Translations under genes and position numbers: made by a program | Part shown: piece by piece, positions 28,578 through 38,641 of the stretch | Layout: every line of letters begins with the position of its first letter | How positions within the stretch are numbered: position 1 is the stretch's first letter | Notes under the pieces: generated by a model | What the model saw: the letters and a program-made list of their open reading frames with translations, nothing else | What the model was told of the DNA's origin: nothing | Database searches by the model: none | NCBI GenBank assembly: GCA_964519895.1 | Contig: CAZFLE010000005.1 | Coordinates: 79,294-143,293, forward strand | From: CAYFPX01 sp964519895 | GTDB taxonomy: Bacteria > Myxococcota_A > UBA796 > CAJQPC01 | Length of the DNA stretch: 64,000 nucleotides | Direction of reading: 5' to 3'

Positions 28578-29051
28578 ATGGATCCGACCATCGACGGCGT
28601 GCTGGTCAAGCCCCTGCTCTGGCACAACGACCAGCGGGGCTCCCTGGCAGAGCTGGTCCGGGCGGACGATCCCGACCTGATCGGCGACTACGCAGGCTTC
28701 GGCCAGGTCTACGTGACCACCCTGTACCCCGGCGTGGTCAAGGGCTGGCACCAGCATGCGGTCCAGTGGGACCGGATGATCTGCCTGCGAGGCCGGGTGC
28801 TGCTGGGCCTGGTCGACGCGCGACCGGACTCGCCCACCCACGGCGTGGAGATGCGGGTGGTGCTGGGGGATCGCAATTTCTGCGTCGTGCGGGTTCCCGC
28901 CGGCGTCTGGCACGGCCTGAAGAACATCGGCACCGACGAGGCCATGGTCTGCAACGTGGTCTCCGAGCCCTACGACCAGGCCGATCCCGACGAGATCCGC
29001 ATCGCTCCTCACGGGGTGCTCGACTTCGACTGGAGCCGGATCGACTCGTGA
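28578..29051 (+). CDS. dTDP-4-dehydrorhamnose 3,5-epimerase-like (RmlC) protein
   Basis: This 157-residue cupin-type epimerase resembles RmlC. It has QVYVTTLYPGVVKGWHQHAVQWDRM, with the catalytic His in KGWHQH, and VRVPAGVWHGLKNIG. It is shorter than canonical RmlC (about 180), like WxcM/FdtA-related sugar epimerases, so the exact product (rhamnose or another deoxysugar) is uncertain. It overlaps the next gene, a 4,6-dehydratase, by four bases (GTGA). Both act on dTDP-sugars in the cytoplasm for surface-glycan synthesis. Confidence 0.82.
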   Translation: MDPTIDGVLVKPLLWHNDQRGSLAELVRADDPDLIGDYAGFGQVYVTTLYPGVVKGWHQHAVQWDRMICLRGRVLLGLVDARPDSPTHGVEMRVVLGDRNFCVVRVPAGVWHGLKNIGTDEAMVCNVVSEPYDQADPDEIRIAPHGVLDFDWSRIDS

Positions 29052-29983
29052 GAGTGCTCCTGACCGGCGGGGCGGGCTTCATCGGCTCCGAGGTGGCGCG
29101 ACAGCTGGTCGCCGCCGACCACCAGGTGGTGGTGCTCGACAAGCTGACCTATGCCGGGGAGCGGACCCACCTGGACGGGCTCGACGTAGAGCTGGTCGTG
29201 GGCGACGTGTGCGACCAGGACCTGGTCCGGGAGCTGGTCCAGGGGGCCGGTGCCGTGATCCACGCGGCGGCCGAGTCCCACGTCACCCGCTCGCTGGACG
29301 ACGCCCGGGTGTTCATCCAGACCAACGTCGAAGGCACCCGGATCGTGCTCGAGGCCGCCGCGGCCGCCCAGGTGCCCCACACCATCCACGTCTCCACGGA
29401 CGAAGTCTTCGGCACCTGCCCAGACGGGCACCCCCCCTTCGAGCCCCACGACCGCCTGGCGCCCGGCAACCCTTACGCCGCCACCAAGGCCGCGGCCGAG
29501 GCCTTCGTGCACGCGACGCGCCACACCTTTGGCTACAGCGCGACCATCGTGCGGAGCACGAACAACTACGGCCCTCGCCAGCACCGCGAAAAGGCCATCC
29601 CCTACTGGATCGGCGCCGCCCTGGGCGATGGGCCGCTGGAGATCCACGGCGACGGCTCTCCGGTGCGGGACTGGGTCCACGTGTCGGACTTCGCCGCCGG
29701 GCTGCTGGCCGTGCTGGCCCGCGGTACCCCCGGCAGCATCTACCACTTCTCGGGCGGAAACCCGCGCCAGAACCGCCAGGTCGCCGAGCGCATCCTGGAC
29801 CTGTGCGACCGTCCGCGGGCGGCGCTGCAGCCGGGCCCCGACCGCCCGGGCCAGGACATGCGCTACGCCCTGGACGACAGCGCCACGCGGAGTGAGCTGT
29901 CCTGGCAGCCCCGGACTGGCTTCGACGACGGTCTCGCCGCCACGATCGCCTGGTACCGCGAGGGACGAGAGCCGAGCGGGTAG
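29048..29983 (+). CDS. dTDP-glucose 4,6-dehydratase-like SDR (RmlB type)
   Basis: The start at GTG 29048 overlaps the epimerase stop. The 311 residues form an extended short-chain dehydrogenase. The NAD-binding TGGAGFIGSE is at 6-15, HAAAESHV in the middle, and the catalytic STDEVFG and YAATKAAAE follow. RSTNNYGPRQHREKAIP is the typical 4,6-dehydratase substrate-loop region. It converts dTDP-glucose to the 4-keto-6-deoxy sugar. The rmlA and rmlD partners are not in this window. Confidence 0.9.
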   Translation: MRVLLTGGAGFIGSEVARQLVAADHQVVVLDKLTYAGERTHLDGLDVELVVGDVCDQDLVRELVQGAGAVIHAAAESHVTRSLDDARVFIQTNVEGTRIVLEAAAAAQVPHTIHVSTDEVFGTCPDGHPPFEPHDRLAPGNPYAATKAAAEAFVHATRHTFGYSATIVRSTNNYGPRQHREKAIPYWIGAALGDGPLEIHGDGSPVRDWVHVSDFAAGLLAVLARGTPGSIYHFSGGNPRQNRQVAERILDLCDRPRAALQPGPDRPGQDMRYALDDSATRSELSWQPRTGFDDGLAATIAWYREGREPSG

Positions 29984-29994
29984 GCTGGGTCCGG

Positions 29995-30945
29995 ATGGAG
30001 CTCTCCAGCCTGGACCCGTCGGCCCGTCAGCAGCTCGAGGCCGCACTGCGGTCCGGAGAGCGCGTCCGACTAACCCTGGCAGATCTGCCCCAGGACCGAC
30101 ACGCGGACGAGCTGCTGCCCCTGGTGGACGAGCTGGTCTGCTCGGACCGATCGCTGGACCATGCCCTTCGGCCCCACCTTCCTCCCCCAGCACGGCCTGG
30201 CCGCGGTCACCGGGTCACCGCCATCATCCCCACCAACCGGGGCACACCTCTGGGCCTGACGGCGCTGCGGGCCCAGGACTGCGAAGTCGAGGTCCTGGTG
30301 CTGACCAACGGGGGGGCCACGGCCGACGGCGACCGGGTCCTGGAGGTGCCATGGGCAGGGCACGGGCCCACCCGCCAGGAAGGGGTCACCCAGGCGACCG
30401 GCGACTACGTGCTGTTCACGGTGGACGATGCGCTGCCGCGAGGGCTCGGGGTGGTCTCGACCCTGGTCGAGGCCCTCGAAGCCGGCGGCTTCGATGCCGT
30501 CTTCGGCCGACAGCTCCCGTGGCCCGGCGCGGACCCGGTGACCCGCGACCGCCTGCGGACCTGGACGCCCCCTGGCCACGAGCCACGCCGAGTGGACCGC
30601 CACGACCACGTGTTCGCCCTGGCCCGGCGGGACTTGCTGCTGCGGGATCCGCTCCCGGAGGTGCCGATCGCCGAAGACCTGCACTGGGGGCGCACCCACC
30701 GCATCGGCTACGTGCCCGGCGCACCCGTCGTGCACAGCCATCGCCGCAGCCCGGGATCGCTCTACCGCCGCACCCGCGACATGCACCGCCAGCACAAGGC
30801 CCTGGGAGAGCCCGCCCGGGTGCCCAGTCTGGCGGCCTTGGTCCGGGCCCTGCCCGGCGTCGTGCCACCGGTGCTCCAGGCCGGTCCCCAGGAGCTGCCG
30901 AACCAGCTCGCTGAGCTCCTGGGTCAGTGGCGGGGAGGCCGCTGA
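29995..30945 (+). CDS. Glycosyltransferase-like protein (GT2, GT-A fold)
   Basis: This 316-residue protein follows the dehydratase by 11 bases. After a helical N-terminus of about 70 residues comes VTAIIPTNRGTPLGLTAL, a nucleotide-sugar-binding start. VDDALP (the DxD-like site) and AEDLHWGRTHRIGY, which resembles the ED catalytic region of GT2 rhamnosyltransferases, follow. It probably adds the deoxysugar made by the two preceding enzymes to a glycan or lipid at the inner membrane face. Sequence divergence from textbook GT2 enzymes keeps the call moderate. Confidence 0.72.
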   Translation: MELSSLDPSARQQLEAALRSGERVRLTLADLPQDRHADELLPLVDELVCSDRSLDHALRPHLPPPARPGRGHRVTAIIPTNRGTPLGLTALRAQDCEVEVLVLTNGGATADGDRVLEVPWAGHGPTRQEGVTQATGDYVLFTVDDALPRGLGVVSTLVEALEAGGFDAVFGRQLPWPGADPVTRDRLRTWTPPGHEPRRVDRHDHVFALARRDLLLRDPLPEVPIAEDLHWGRTHRIGYVPGAPVVHSHRRSPGSLYRRTRDMHRQHKALGEPARVPSLAALVRALPGVVPPVLQAGPQELPNQLAELLGQWRGGR

Positions 30946-30964
30946 GCGGTCCGCGGGCGAGCGG

Positions 30965-31852
30965 TCAGGCGGCCAAGGCGCCTGCGACTTCGTCCAGGGA
31001 GTAGCGCGTGTCCCGGGTCGTGCTCTGGAGCTTGAGCCCCACCCGGGTGCCCTCCAAGCTCGACGTCACGTGCCGCACGTCCATGGCCACCTTGACCAGC
31101 TCGTCCCCCTCGAAGACCAGGGAGCCCGTGAGCCGATCGCCCTGGGCAGGCACGGCGTCCCTGCCCACGATCAGCAGGGAGACCCCGGTCGCGGACACGT
31201 CGAGCACCATGAAGGTGTGCTCCCGCCCCTCGGGCAGAAAGGTCAGCCCCAGCTGTTGTCGGCCTTCGACCAGGCTCCGGCGCTCGGCGCCTCGACAGTC
31301 GAACTGCTCCAGCGAAGTCGGGATGGAGAGGGTCGCAGTGCCCCCGCCCACCTGCTCCACGGTGGTCAAGAAGCGGACCTGGGATCCGTGGCCGCGAAAG
31401 AAGACCTGGACCGTGCCGACCAGCGGCGCCCCGTGGGTCACTCGGAACATCAACACCTGACCGTCGAAGCGCATCAGGCCGTCGCTCACCTCGTCGCCTC
31501 GCCTGGCGCTGGCCGTCACCGGCACGTCCAGCAGCTTGGCCAGGTGGCCGGCCACGTCGAGTCGGTTCCGGCGCCGCCCGCTCATGTCGGCCTCGTGAGT
31601 GACCCACCGCAGCATGTTGGCCCGGCTGGCCAGCGCCTCGAGGGGAGACCCACGGACCAAGGCGACCCGGGCCGCGGGAGCTGGTCTGGGTGGCCCAGCT
31701 GCCACGGCCTGCCGGGTGCCGGCCTCCTTGGCGAGCTGGGTGAGGCTGGACGCCGGGACCGTGTGGCTGGCGCGGCGCTTGTGGCGCAGCCAGAGGATGG
31801 CGCCCACCAGACCCGCCGACGCCACGAGTCTCAGGATCACAGACACGGTCAT
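30965..31852 (-). CDS. Membrane-anchored PilZ-like domain protein
   Basis: The start at ATG 31852 gives 295 residues; a longer form from 31891 is open. The N-terminus has one membrane span followed by RHKRR, so the rest is cytoplasmic. A region of about 120 residues and a C-terminal PilZ-type barrel follow. ERRSLVEGRQQ and DVSATGVSLL resemble the RxxxR and D/NxSxxG c-di-GMP motifs, although the first Arg pair is imperfect. It may be a c-di-GMP effector of the YcgR type controlling motility or polysaccharide export. The gene is convergent with the glycosyltransferase and divergent from the EamA transporter. Confidence 0.62.
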   Translation of the reverse strand: MTVSVILRLVASAGLVGAILWLRHKRRASHTVPASSLTQLAKEAGTRQAVAAGPPRPAPAARVALVRGSPLEALASRANMLRWVTHEADMSGRRRNRLDVAGHLAKLLDVPVTASARRGDEVSDGLMRFDGQVLMFRVTHGAPLVGTVQVFFRGHGSQVRFLTTVEQVGGGTATLSIPTSLEQFDCRGAERRSLVEGRQQLGLTFLPEGREHTFMVLDVSATGVSLLIVGRDAVPAQGDRLTGSLVFEGDELVKVAMDVRHVTSSLEGTRVGLKLQSTTRDTRYSLDEVAGALAA

Positions 31853-31953
31853 GGCGCCGCTCCTCGGGTCACTCCCTCTCCTTCGGACCACCGGGACCCG
31901 GACTCAAGACCCCGCCGACCGTTAGGGAGCCCGTCTCGGAGTCCCTCCCGCGA

Positions 31954-33003
31954 ATGCCCCAGTCCCGCAGCACCCCTGCCCTGCCCGTGCTCTGGTGCCT
32001 GGGGTCCGCCGCGCTCTTCGGGGCGTCGACCCCCGCCTCCAAGGCGCTGCTGGACGGGGCCGTCGGTCCGCTGACCCTGGCTGGCCTGCTCTACCTGGGC
32101 GCTGCGCTCGCCACCCTGCCCAGTGCACTGGCTGGCGGGAGCGGCGCTCGCCAGCGGGATCCGGCCAACCTTCGGCGGCTGGGGGGAGCGATCCTGTTCG
32201 GCGGGGTGCTGGGGCCCGCGGCGCTGCTGTGGGGCCTCCAGTCCGCACCCTCGGCCAGCGTGTCCCTGTGGCTCAACCTGGAGACCACGGCGACCGCGCT
32301 GCTGGCGTGGGCCTTCTTCCGCGAGCACATGGATGCCCGCACCTGGGCCGCCAACGGCCTGGTGCTTGTCGCGGGCGTGCTCCTGGCTGCGCCGAACGGC
32401 TTCGCGGTGGCTCCAGCCGCGCTCCTGGTGGGTCTCGCCTGCGTGTGCTGGGGCCTGGACAACAACCTCACGGCGGTGATCGACGGGTTCACACCCGCCC
32501 AGACGACCTGCGCCAAGGGCCTGGTCGCCGGAGCCTTCAACCTGGCGGTCGGCCTGAGCTTCGAGGGCCACTGGCCCAGCGGCGGGGCCATCGCCGGGGC
32601 GCTCGGGGTGGGTGCGCTGGCCTATGGCGCATCGATCGTGCTGTACATCAAGGGGGCCCAGCAGCTCGGCGCCACCCGCTCACAGATGCTGTTCGCCACG
32701 GCGCCCTTTGTGGGCATGGCGCTGGCGTGGATGGCCCTGGGCGAGCCCGTGCTCACGGTCCAGCTCATCGCCGGCGCCACGATGGCCGTCGCGCTCGGGC
32801 TCCTGTTGAGCAGCTCCCATGGACACGCCCATGACCACGGGACCGTGACCCACACCCACCCCCACCGTCACGACGACGACCACCACAACCACACCCACCC
32901 GGGGCTACCGCCCCAGGCCTGGCACACCCACGAGCACGCCCACGAGCCGCTGGAGCACACCCATCCGCACCAGCCCGATCTCCACCACCGCCACGAGCAC
33001 TAG
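31954..33003 (+). CDS. EamA/DMT-family transporter with histidine-rich C-terminal tail
   Basis: The protein has 349 residues. Two EamA repeats of five helices each occupy roughly residues 10-285, with the conserved GxxxWGxNNxLTxxID region near 165-180. Residues about 286-349 form a cytoplasmic or periplasmic tail holding 23 His in 64 residues (HDHGTVTHTHPHRH and similar). Such His tails bind Zn, Ni or Co and appear in cation exporters. DMT transporters usually export metabolites, so a metal-linked role is inferred from the tail only. Variants exist in myxobacteria and cyanobacteria as far as I know. Confidence 0.87.
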   Translation: MPQSRSTPALPVLWCLGSAALFGASTPASKALLDGAVGPLTLAGLLYLGAALATLPSALAGGSGARQRDPANLRRLGGAILFGGVLGPAALLWGLQSAPSASVSLWLNLETTATALLAWAFFREHMDARTWAANGLVLVAGVLLAAPNGFAVAPAALLVGLACVCWGLDNNLTAVIDGFTPAQTTCAKGLVAGAFNLAVGLSFEGHWPSGGAIAGALGVGALAYGASIVLYIKGAQQLGATRSQMLFATAPFVGMALAWMALGEPVLTVQLIAGATMAVALGLLLSSSHGHAHDHGTVTHTHPHRHDDDHHNHTHPGLPPQAWHTHEHAHEPLEHTHPHQPDLHHRHEH

Positions 33004-33018
33004 GCTTTCAGGGGGTGA

Positions 33019-33149
33019 GAACAGAAAGAACAGGAACAGGGGGGAACAGGGGTCAGGAACCTCTGGTTAAGCATTAGCCTTCCCGGCTTGAGCGCCTGTT
33101 TTTTAGCTGTTCTGGATCCAGGGCATGACTCTGAATTGGGCTGCCCTGG
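33019..33149. repeat. GAACAG repeats and a GC hairpin between convergent genes
   Basis: Four GAACAG hexamers lie at 33019, 33028, 33034 and 33044, with a fifth, inverted, at 33107-33112 (CTGTTC). An inverted repeat CCAGGGCA (33118-33125) pairs with TGCCCTGG (33142-33149). The stretch is richer in A and T than its surroundings. The hairpin stem is bordered by GTAAG on one side. A long T run (33099-33104) lies nearer the EamA stop. A bidirectional terminator or a small decayed insertion are both possible readings. Confidence 0.35.
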
Positions 33150-33157
33150 GTAAGTCT

Positions 33158-33877
33158 TCAGCGCTTGAGCCCGCAGGCCTCTGCGACGGCGTCCCGGTAG
33201 GCGAGCCAGGCGACCAGGCAGGCCTCGACCGCGGCCACGACGCTCTGGCGCTTGGGGTCCGGCGCGTGGTCGAGCACCGATCGCCAGGCGGCGCTGCGGT
33301 GGTCGCCTTCCACCGCGCGGTGGGCCTTGGTGAGGGCCAGGTGCTCCAGGGGCAGCCCGTAGTGCTTCACCAGCGGGTGCTCGGTCAGAGGGGGCTCTGG
33401 GCGGGGTGGCGCCACAGGGTCCAGCACGCTGCGGTCGTGGGCGGTGCCCTCGATGAAGAGGGTTGCGACCGCCGCGGCGCTGGCCCATCCGTCGTCGATG
33501 GTGTGGCGGTCGAGCACGTCCCGGTAGGCCCTCGCTGCGGGAAGCAGCGTCACGCTTTCGAAGCGCCCCAGGTCCATGCCCAGGCCCCGCGGATACTCCA
33601 GGAAGAGCTCCGGATGGGGACGGCCGGCGACCAGCCCGCCGGTCTCCTCCTCGTAGAGGTTCTCGGCCAGCTCCCTGCGGACCTCGGCGATGGGGCACTG
33701 GACATAGGCCCGCCCGACCAGGACTGGAAAGTCCCGCACGTAGGTCTCGTACTCCTGCTCGAAGTGCACGTGAAGCCGCTCCAGGGGAACCTCCCCCGAT
33801 GTGAAGCTCGGCCAGGCCCAGTGGACCTTGCGCTCCAGCACGCCCAACAGGGCCTCGGTGAAGGCAGCGCGGTCCAA
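33158..33877 (-). CDS. Haem-oxygenase-like diiron oxidase (HDO) / TenA-PqqC-like protein
   Basis: The 239-residue, all-alpha protein starts at a TTG four bases after the histidine kinase stop. Putative ligands occur in order: ENLYEEETGG (Glu pair), PHPELF (His), LFIEGTAHDR and HRAVEGDHRSA. Together they match the pattern of PqqC/CADD-type haem-oxygenase-like diiron oxidases, which use O2 in cofactor, folate or alkene chemistry. Length agrees with the family. The TTG start and tight spacing imply low, coupled expression with the kinase. Substrate unknown. Confidence 0.7.
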   Translation of the reverse strand: MDRAAFTEALLGVLERKVHWAWPSFTSGEVPLERLHVHFEQEYETYVRDFPVLVGRAYVQCPIAEVRRELAENLYEEETGGLVAGRPHPELFLEYPRGLGMDLGRFESVTLLPAARAYRDVLDRHTIDDGWASAAAVATLFIEGTAHDRSVLDPVAPPRPEPPLTEHPLVKHYGLPLEHLALTKAHRAVEGDHRSAAWRSVLDHAPDPKRQSVVAAVEACLVAWLAYRDAVAEACGLKR

Positions 33878-33881
33878 GGGG

Positions 33882-35858
<1,977 letters not shown>

Positions 35859-35976
35859 CTAAGGATGATCTTGCCGCGTCAAGAGAAACCGCGCAACCCC
35901 TGATCGACACTCAGGTTTCAGGTTTCTACAATTGGGATCTTTCGATCGAACCGAATCCGGATGCGGGAAAAGCCCC
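35859..35976. other. Gap upstream of the histidine kinase with palindrome and direct repeat
   Basis: This 118-base gap holds an exact TTCGATCGAA palindrome (35941-35950). It also holds a direct repeat TCAGGTTTCAGGTTTC near 35911-35926. The gap is AT-rich for the genome and must contain the kinase promoter on the minus strand. I could not place a convincing -35/-10 pair. Confidence 0.35.
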
Positions 35977-36633
35977 TCAGCCCAGGATCGTGCGCACGCA
36001 GCCGAGCCCGTAGACCACGGAGCGGCCCAGGCTGATCGACTGCACCGTGGGGTCGTAGGTGACCCGACAGGGGCGCTCGACCACCCGCAGGCCGGCCCGG
36101 ACCGCGCCCACCAGGAGCTGCTGATCGAAGAGGTAGTCGGGGGAGAAGTCGTCCAAGGGCAGGGCGCGCAGGGCGTCGGCGCGAAAGGCCCGGGCCCCGG
36201 TGTGGAGGTCTGTGAAGCCCGTGCCCAGGGTGCGGTTGAACAGCGTGGTGAGGCCGCGGTTGCCCCAGCGACGCCAGCTGGGAATGGTCCGGCCGCGGTC
36301 TTGGAGGAAGCGAGAGCCCAGGGCCACGTCGGCGTCGTCGAGTGCCTCCAGGAGTGCCAGCACGTCGTCGACCCGGTACTGGTCGTCCCCGTGCACCAGC
36401 GCGACCCGCTCGGCGCCTGCCGCCAGAGCGGCCTGGTAGCCGGACCGCTGGGCGGCCCCGTAGCCGCGATTCTCCGGGTGCACGACCAGCTCGACGTGCG
36501 GCGGGACCAGGTCAGCGGTGCCGTCGGTGCTGCCGTCGTCGACCACCACGACCTTGAGCCCGTCCGGCAGCTGCGCCAGCACCCCGGCCAGGGTGTCCGC
36601 CACGTCGAGCCCCACCACGACCGCGGCGTTCAT
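35977..36633 (-). CDS. Family 2 glycosyltransferase (polyprenyl-phosphate sugar transferase-like)
   Basis: The start at ATG 36633 overlaps the upstream glycosyltransferase stop by four bases (ATGA). The 218 residues form a compact GT-A domain: VVVVDDGSTDGTADLV near 30-45, GDDQY (DxD-like) near 82, then GARAFRADALRALP. No transmembrane tail is present, so it lacks the membrane anchor of Dpm1-type GtrB enzymes. It is a soluble dolichol-phosphate-mannose-synthase-like enzyme that probably loads a sugar onto a polyprenyl carrier. It pairs with the adjacent family 2 enzyme. Confidence 0.85.
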   Translation of the reverse strand: MNAAVVVGLDVADTLAGVLAQLPDGLKVVVVDDGSTDGTADLVPPHVELVVHPENRGYGAAQRSGYQAALAAGAERVALVHGDDQYRVDDVLALLEALDDADVALGSRFLQDRGRTIPSWRRWGNRGLTTLFNRTLGTGFTDLHTGARAFRADALRALPLDDFSPDYLFDQQLLVGAVRAGLRVVERPCRVTYDPTVQSISLGRSVVYGLGCVRTILG

Positions 36634-37631
36634 GGGCGCAACAGGTCCCGCAGCCTGACCCGGTGCTGAAGCAGGTGGCGCCACATCTCGCGCTCGTCGA
36701 CCGCCCACGCGCTTGCGTCCATGCTCCGCTTGGCCAGGGCGTCGGGCACGTGGGCCAGGCCCGAGACCATGCCCGCCAGGGCCGCGGGGCCCGCGCTGCG
36801 CTCGACCCGAGCGCCCCAGCCCCGCCCGCTCAGGGCCGCGGCGCCGAGCCCTGCGACCCGGAGCCCGGTCCACGCCGGCATGGTCAGCAGCGCCGTCCAG
36901 GGCAGGGAGCGCACCGCCGCACGGACCCGATTCCGCTCGACCAGGTAGCACTTGCGAGCGCCATAGCGGCCATAGGTCGCCCCCAGCAGGTGAGCGATGC
37001 GGGCGTCGGGCACGTAGCGCAAGGGAAAGCCCTGGCGACGGGCCCGCAGAGACAGGTCCACATCCTCGCCGTAGGACTCCAGGTCCTCGTCGAACGCGCC
37101 CACGAGGTCATAGACCCGCCGGTGCAGGCCCAGCGCGGCCCCGCTGCACGCGCCGACCTGGCGCGGCGCGTCGTAGTCGGGCCCGTCGTGGTCCTCGCGC
37201 CCGATGGCCCAGTTGAACCCGTCGGGGAACAGGCCGTGGCCGGTGTTGTCCAGCCGTCCCGAGCCATCGTCGAGCAGGATGCGAGGCTGGTAGAGCCCCG
37301 GCTCCCGGGCCGCCAGGCGGAGTGCGGGTACAAAGCCAGGCAGCGCCCGTGTGTCGTCGTTCAGCACGAGCAAGGCGTCGCCCCGTGCCTGGGCAAGACC
37401 GGCGTTTGCCGCCCGCGCATAGCCGGGGTTCTCCCCCAGCTCGAGCACCCGGGCCCGGCCCTGAGCCGGGCTCAGATCCGCCTGGCCAGACCGGGCCGAG
37501 ACCACCACCAGCAGCTCGTCGCGGGCATGGAGCTGGGGCGCCAGCGCGTCCAGACAGGCCCCGAGCAAGTCGCCACCGCGATGGGTGACGATCACCGCAG
37601 AGACGGGCGGAGCAGGAGGGTTCGCGGTCAT
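36630..37631 (-). CDS. Family 2 glycosyltransferase, rhamnosyltransferase-like
   Basis: This 333-residue enzyme has SAVIVTHRGGDLLGACLDAL at the nucleotide-binding start. The metal site is in LLVLNDDTRALPGF near 90-104. Acceptor and catalytic motifs AFDEDLESYGEDVDLSLRARRQGF near 180-205 are typical of WbbL-like rhamnosyltransferases. The C-terminus has hydrophobic segments that may dip into the membrane. The gene precedes a polyprenyl-sugar GT with a 4-base overlap. Together they probably build a surface O-glycan, perhaps using the deoxysugar from the RmlB/RmlC pair at 28.6-30 kb. Confidence 0.88.
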   Translation of the reverse strand: MTANPPAPPVSAVIVTHRGGDLLGACLDALAPQLHARDELLVVVSARSGQADLSPAQGRARVLELGENPGYARAANAGLAQARGDALLVLNDDTRALPGFVPALRLAAREPGLYQPRILLDDGSGRLDNTGHGLFPDGFNWAIGREDHDGPDYDAPRQVGACSGAALGLHRRVYDLVGAFDEDLESYGEDVDLSLRARRQGFPLRYVPDARIAHLLGATYGRYGARKCYLVERNRVRAAVRSLPWTALLTMPAWTGLRVAGLGAAALSGRGWGARVERSAGPAALAGMVSGLAHVPDALAKRSMDASAWAVDEREMWRHLLQHRVRLRDLLRP

Positions 37632-37655
37632 CGGCCACCCCCAGGGTAGCGCGAC

Positions 37656-38498
37656 CTACCAGATGATGACCTCGCCCACCTTGCCGCGCTTGCCAGCCTT
37701 GCAGTTGATGTTGCGAGTGGCCTGGACCGTACGCATCCGGAAGCCGCGCCCGTAGAGCCGGTGGATCAGCTCGGTGTCCGAGTTGGACAGCAGCACGTTC
37801 ACCCCCCGCCGCTTCAGCTCCAGCGCGGTCTCCCGCAGGCGGATCTGATCCCCCATGTTGAAGCCCTTGGAGGTGTACGACGTGAACGACGCCGTGGGGC
37901 TGGCCGGCACATAGGGCGGATCGAAGTACACGAAGTCGCCGCGCTCCGCGTCGTCGAGGACCCGGTCGAAGTCGCCCTGGCACAGGTGGGTTCCGCCGAG
38001 CAGGTCCGAGCACGCCCTCAGGTTTGGCTCGTCGCAGATGCGCGGGTTGGTGTAGCGGCCAAAGGGCACGTTGAAGCCACCCCGCTTGTTGACCCGGTAC
38101 AGCCCGTTGAAGCCCGCCTTGTTGAGGTAGATCATCCAGGCGGCGATCTCGTTGGCGGGCTTGTCGTCGATGGGCCGAGCCCGGCACTTCAGGTAGAAGT
38201 CCTTGTCGTAGGGCCACTGGCTCAGGGTGTCGACGACCGTGTCCACGTCGTCCCGCACACCGGTGTAGGTGGCGATCAAGCGGCTGTTGTCGTCGGACAG
38301 GGCCGCCCGCTCGGGCTGGAGCGCGAAGTAGAGCGCACCCCCGCCCAGGAAGGGCTCGTGGTAGCGCCCCAGGCGCTTGGGCACGTGTTGGAGCAGCTCG
38401 CGCAGGAGCTGACGCTTGCCACCGGCCCACTTCAGGAAGGGACGCGGCAGCGAGGCCCGCCCGGGGATCCGGGGGGCGACCAGAGGTTGTACAGACAC
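37656..38498 (-). CDS. DNA adenine methylase, Dam/D12 class
   Basis: This 280-residue protein has the alpha-class amino-methyltransferase motifs. FLKWAGGKRQLL (21-32) is the S-adenosylmethionine site. FLGGGALYFAL (50-60) and the catalytic DPPY (193-196) follow. The Dam-like sequence specificity, probably GATC, is expected from the family but not shown. No restriction endonuclease gene lies nearby, so it looks like an orphan methylase acting in regulation, mismatch repair or replication timing. A conspicuous promoter-operator region precedes it. Confidence 0.9.
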   Translation of the reverse strand: MSVQPLVAPRIPGRASLPRPFLKWAGGKRQLLRELLQHVPKRLGRYHEPFLGGGALYFALQPERAALSDDNSRLIATYTGVRDDVDTVVDTLSQWPYDKDFYLKCRARPIDDKPANEIAAWMIYLNKAGFNGLYRVNKRGGFNVPFGRYTNPRICDEPNLRACSDLLGGTHLCQGDFDRVLDDAERGDFVYFDPPYVPASPTASFTSYTSKGFNMGDQIRLRETALELKRRGVNVLLSNSDTELIHRLYGRGFRMRTVQATRNINCKAGKRGKVGEVIIW

Positions 38499-38542
38499 AG
38501 CACTCAGCGGGTGAGGATCAGCAGAAACAGCAGCAGCTTCAA

Positions 38543-38596
38543 CAACCTGGCAGCCCAGGTTGGAGGTTCACCCTATCACAAGTCTTGTCATGTCAA
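38543..38596 (-). promoter_or_regulatory. Promoter, operator and leader hairpin of the Dam methylase gene
   Basis: On the minus strand a consensus -35 TTGACA (38596-38591) is followed by ACAAGACTTGT, a perfect 11-bp palindrome (38588-38578). A possible -10 (TAGGGT or GATAGG, 38575-38570) lies 15 bases away. Downstream in the leader is a perfect hairpin, CAACCTGG-CAGC-CCAGGTTG (38543-38562). The palindrome between -35 and -10 suggests repressor control. The short spacing leaves the -10 uncertain. Confidence 0.55.
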
Positions 38597-38641
38597 TAGC
38601 CAGGGCCCAGGAGCCCACCGGGGAGAGGGCCGCGCCCCGGC

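Noticed and set aside
26580..29012. Minus-strand 810-codon frame over the CPBP and epimerase genes
   Set aside because: The plus-strand CPBP and RmlC-type genes have clear catalytic motifs. The minus frame is an antisense shadow.
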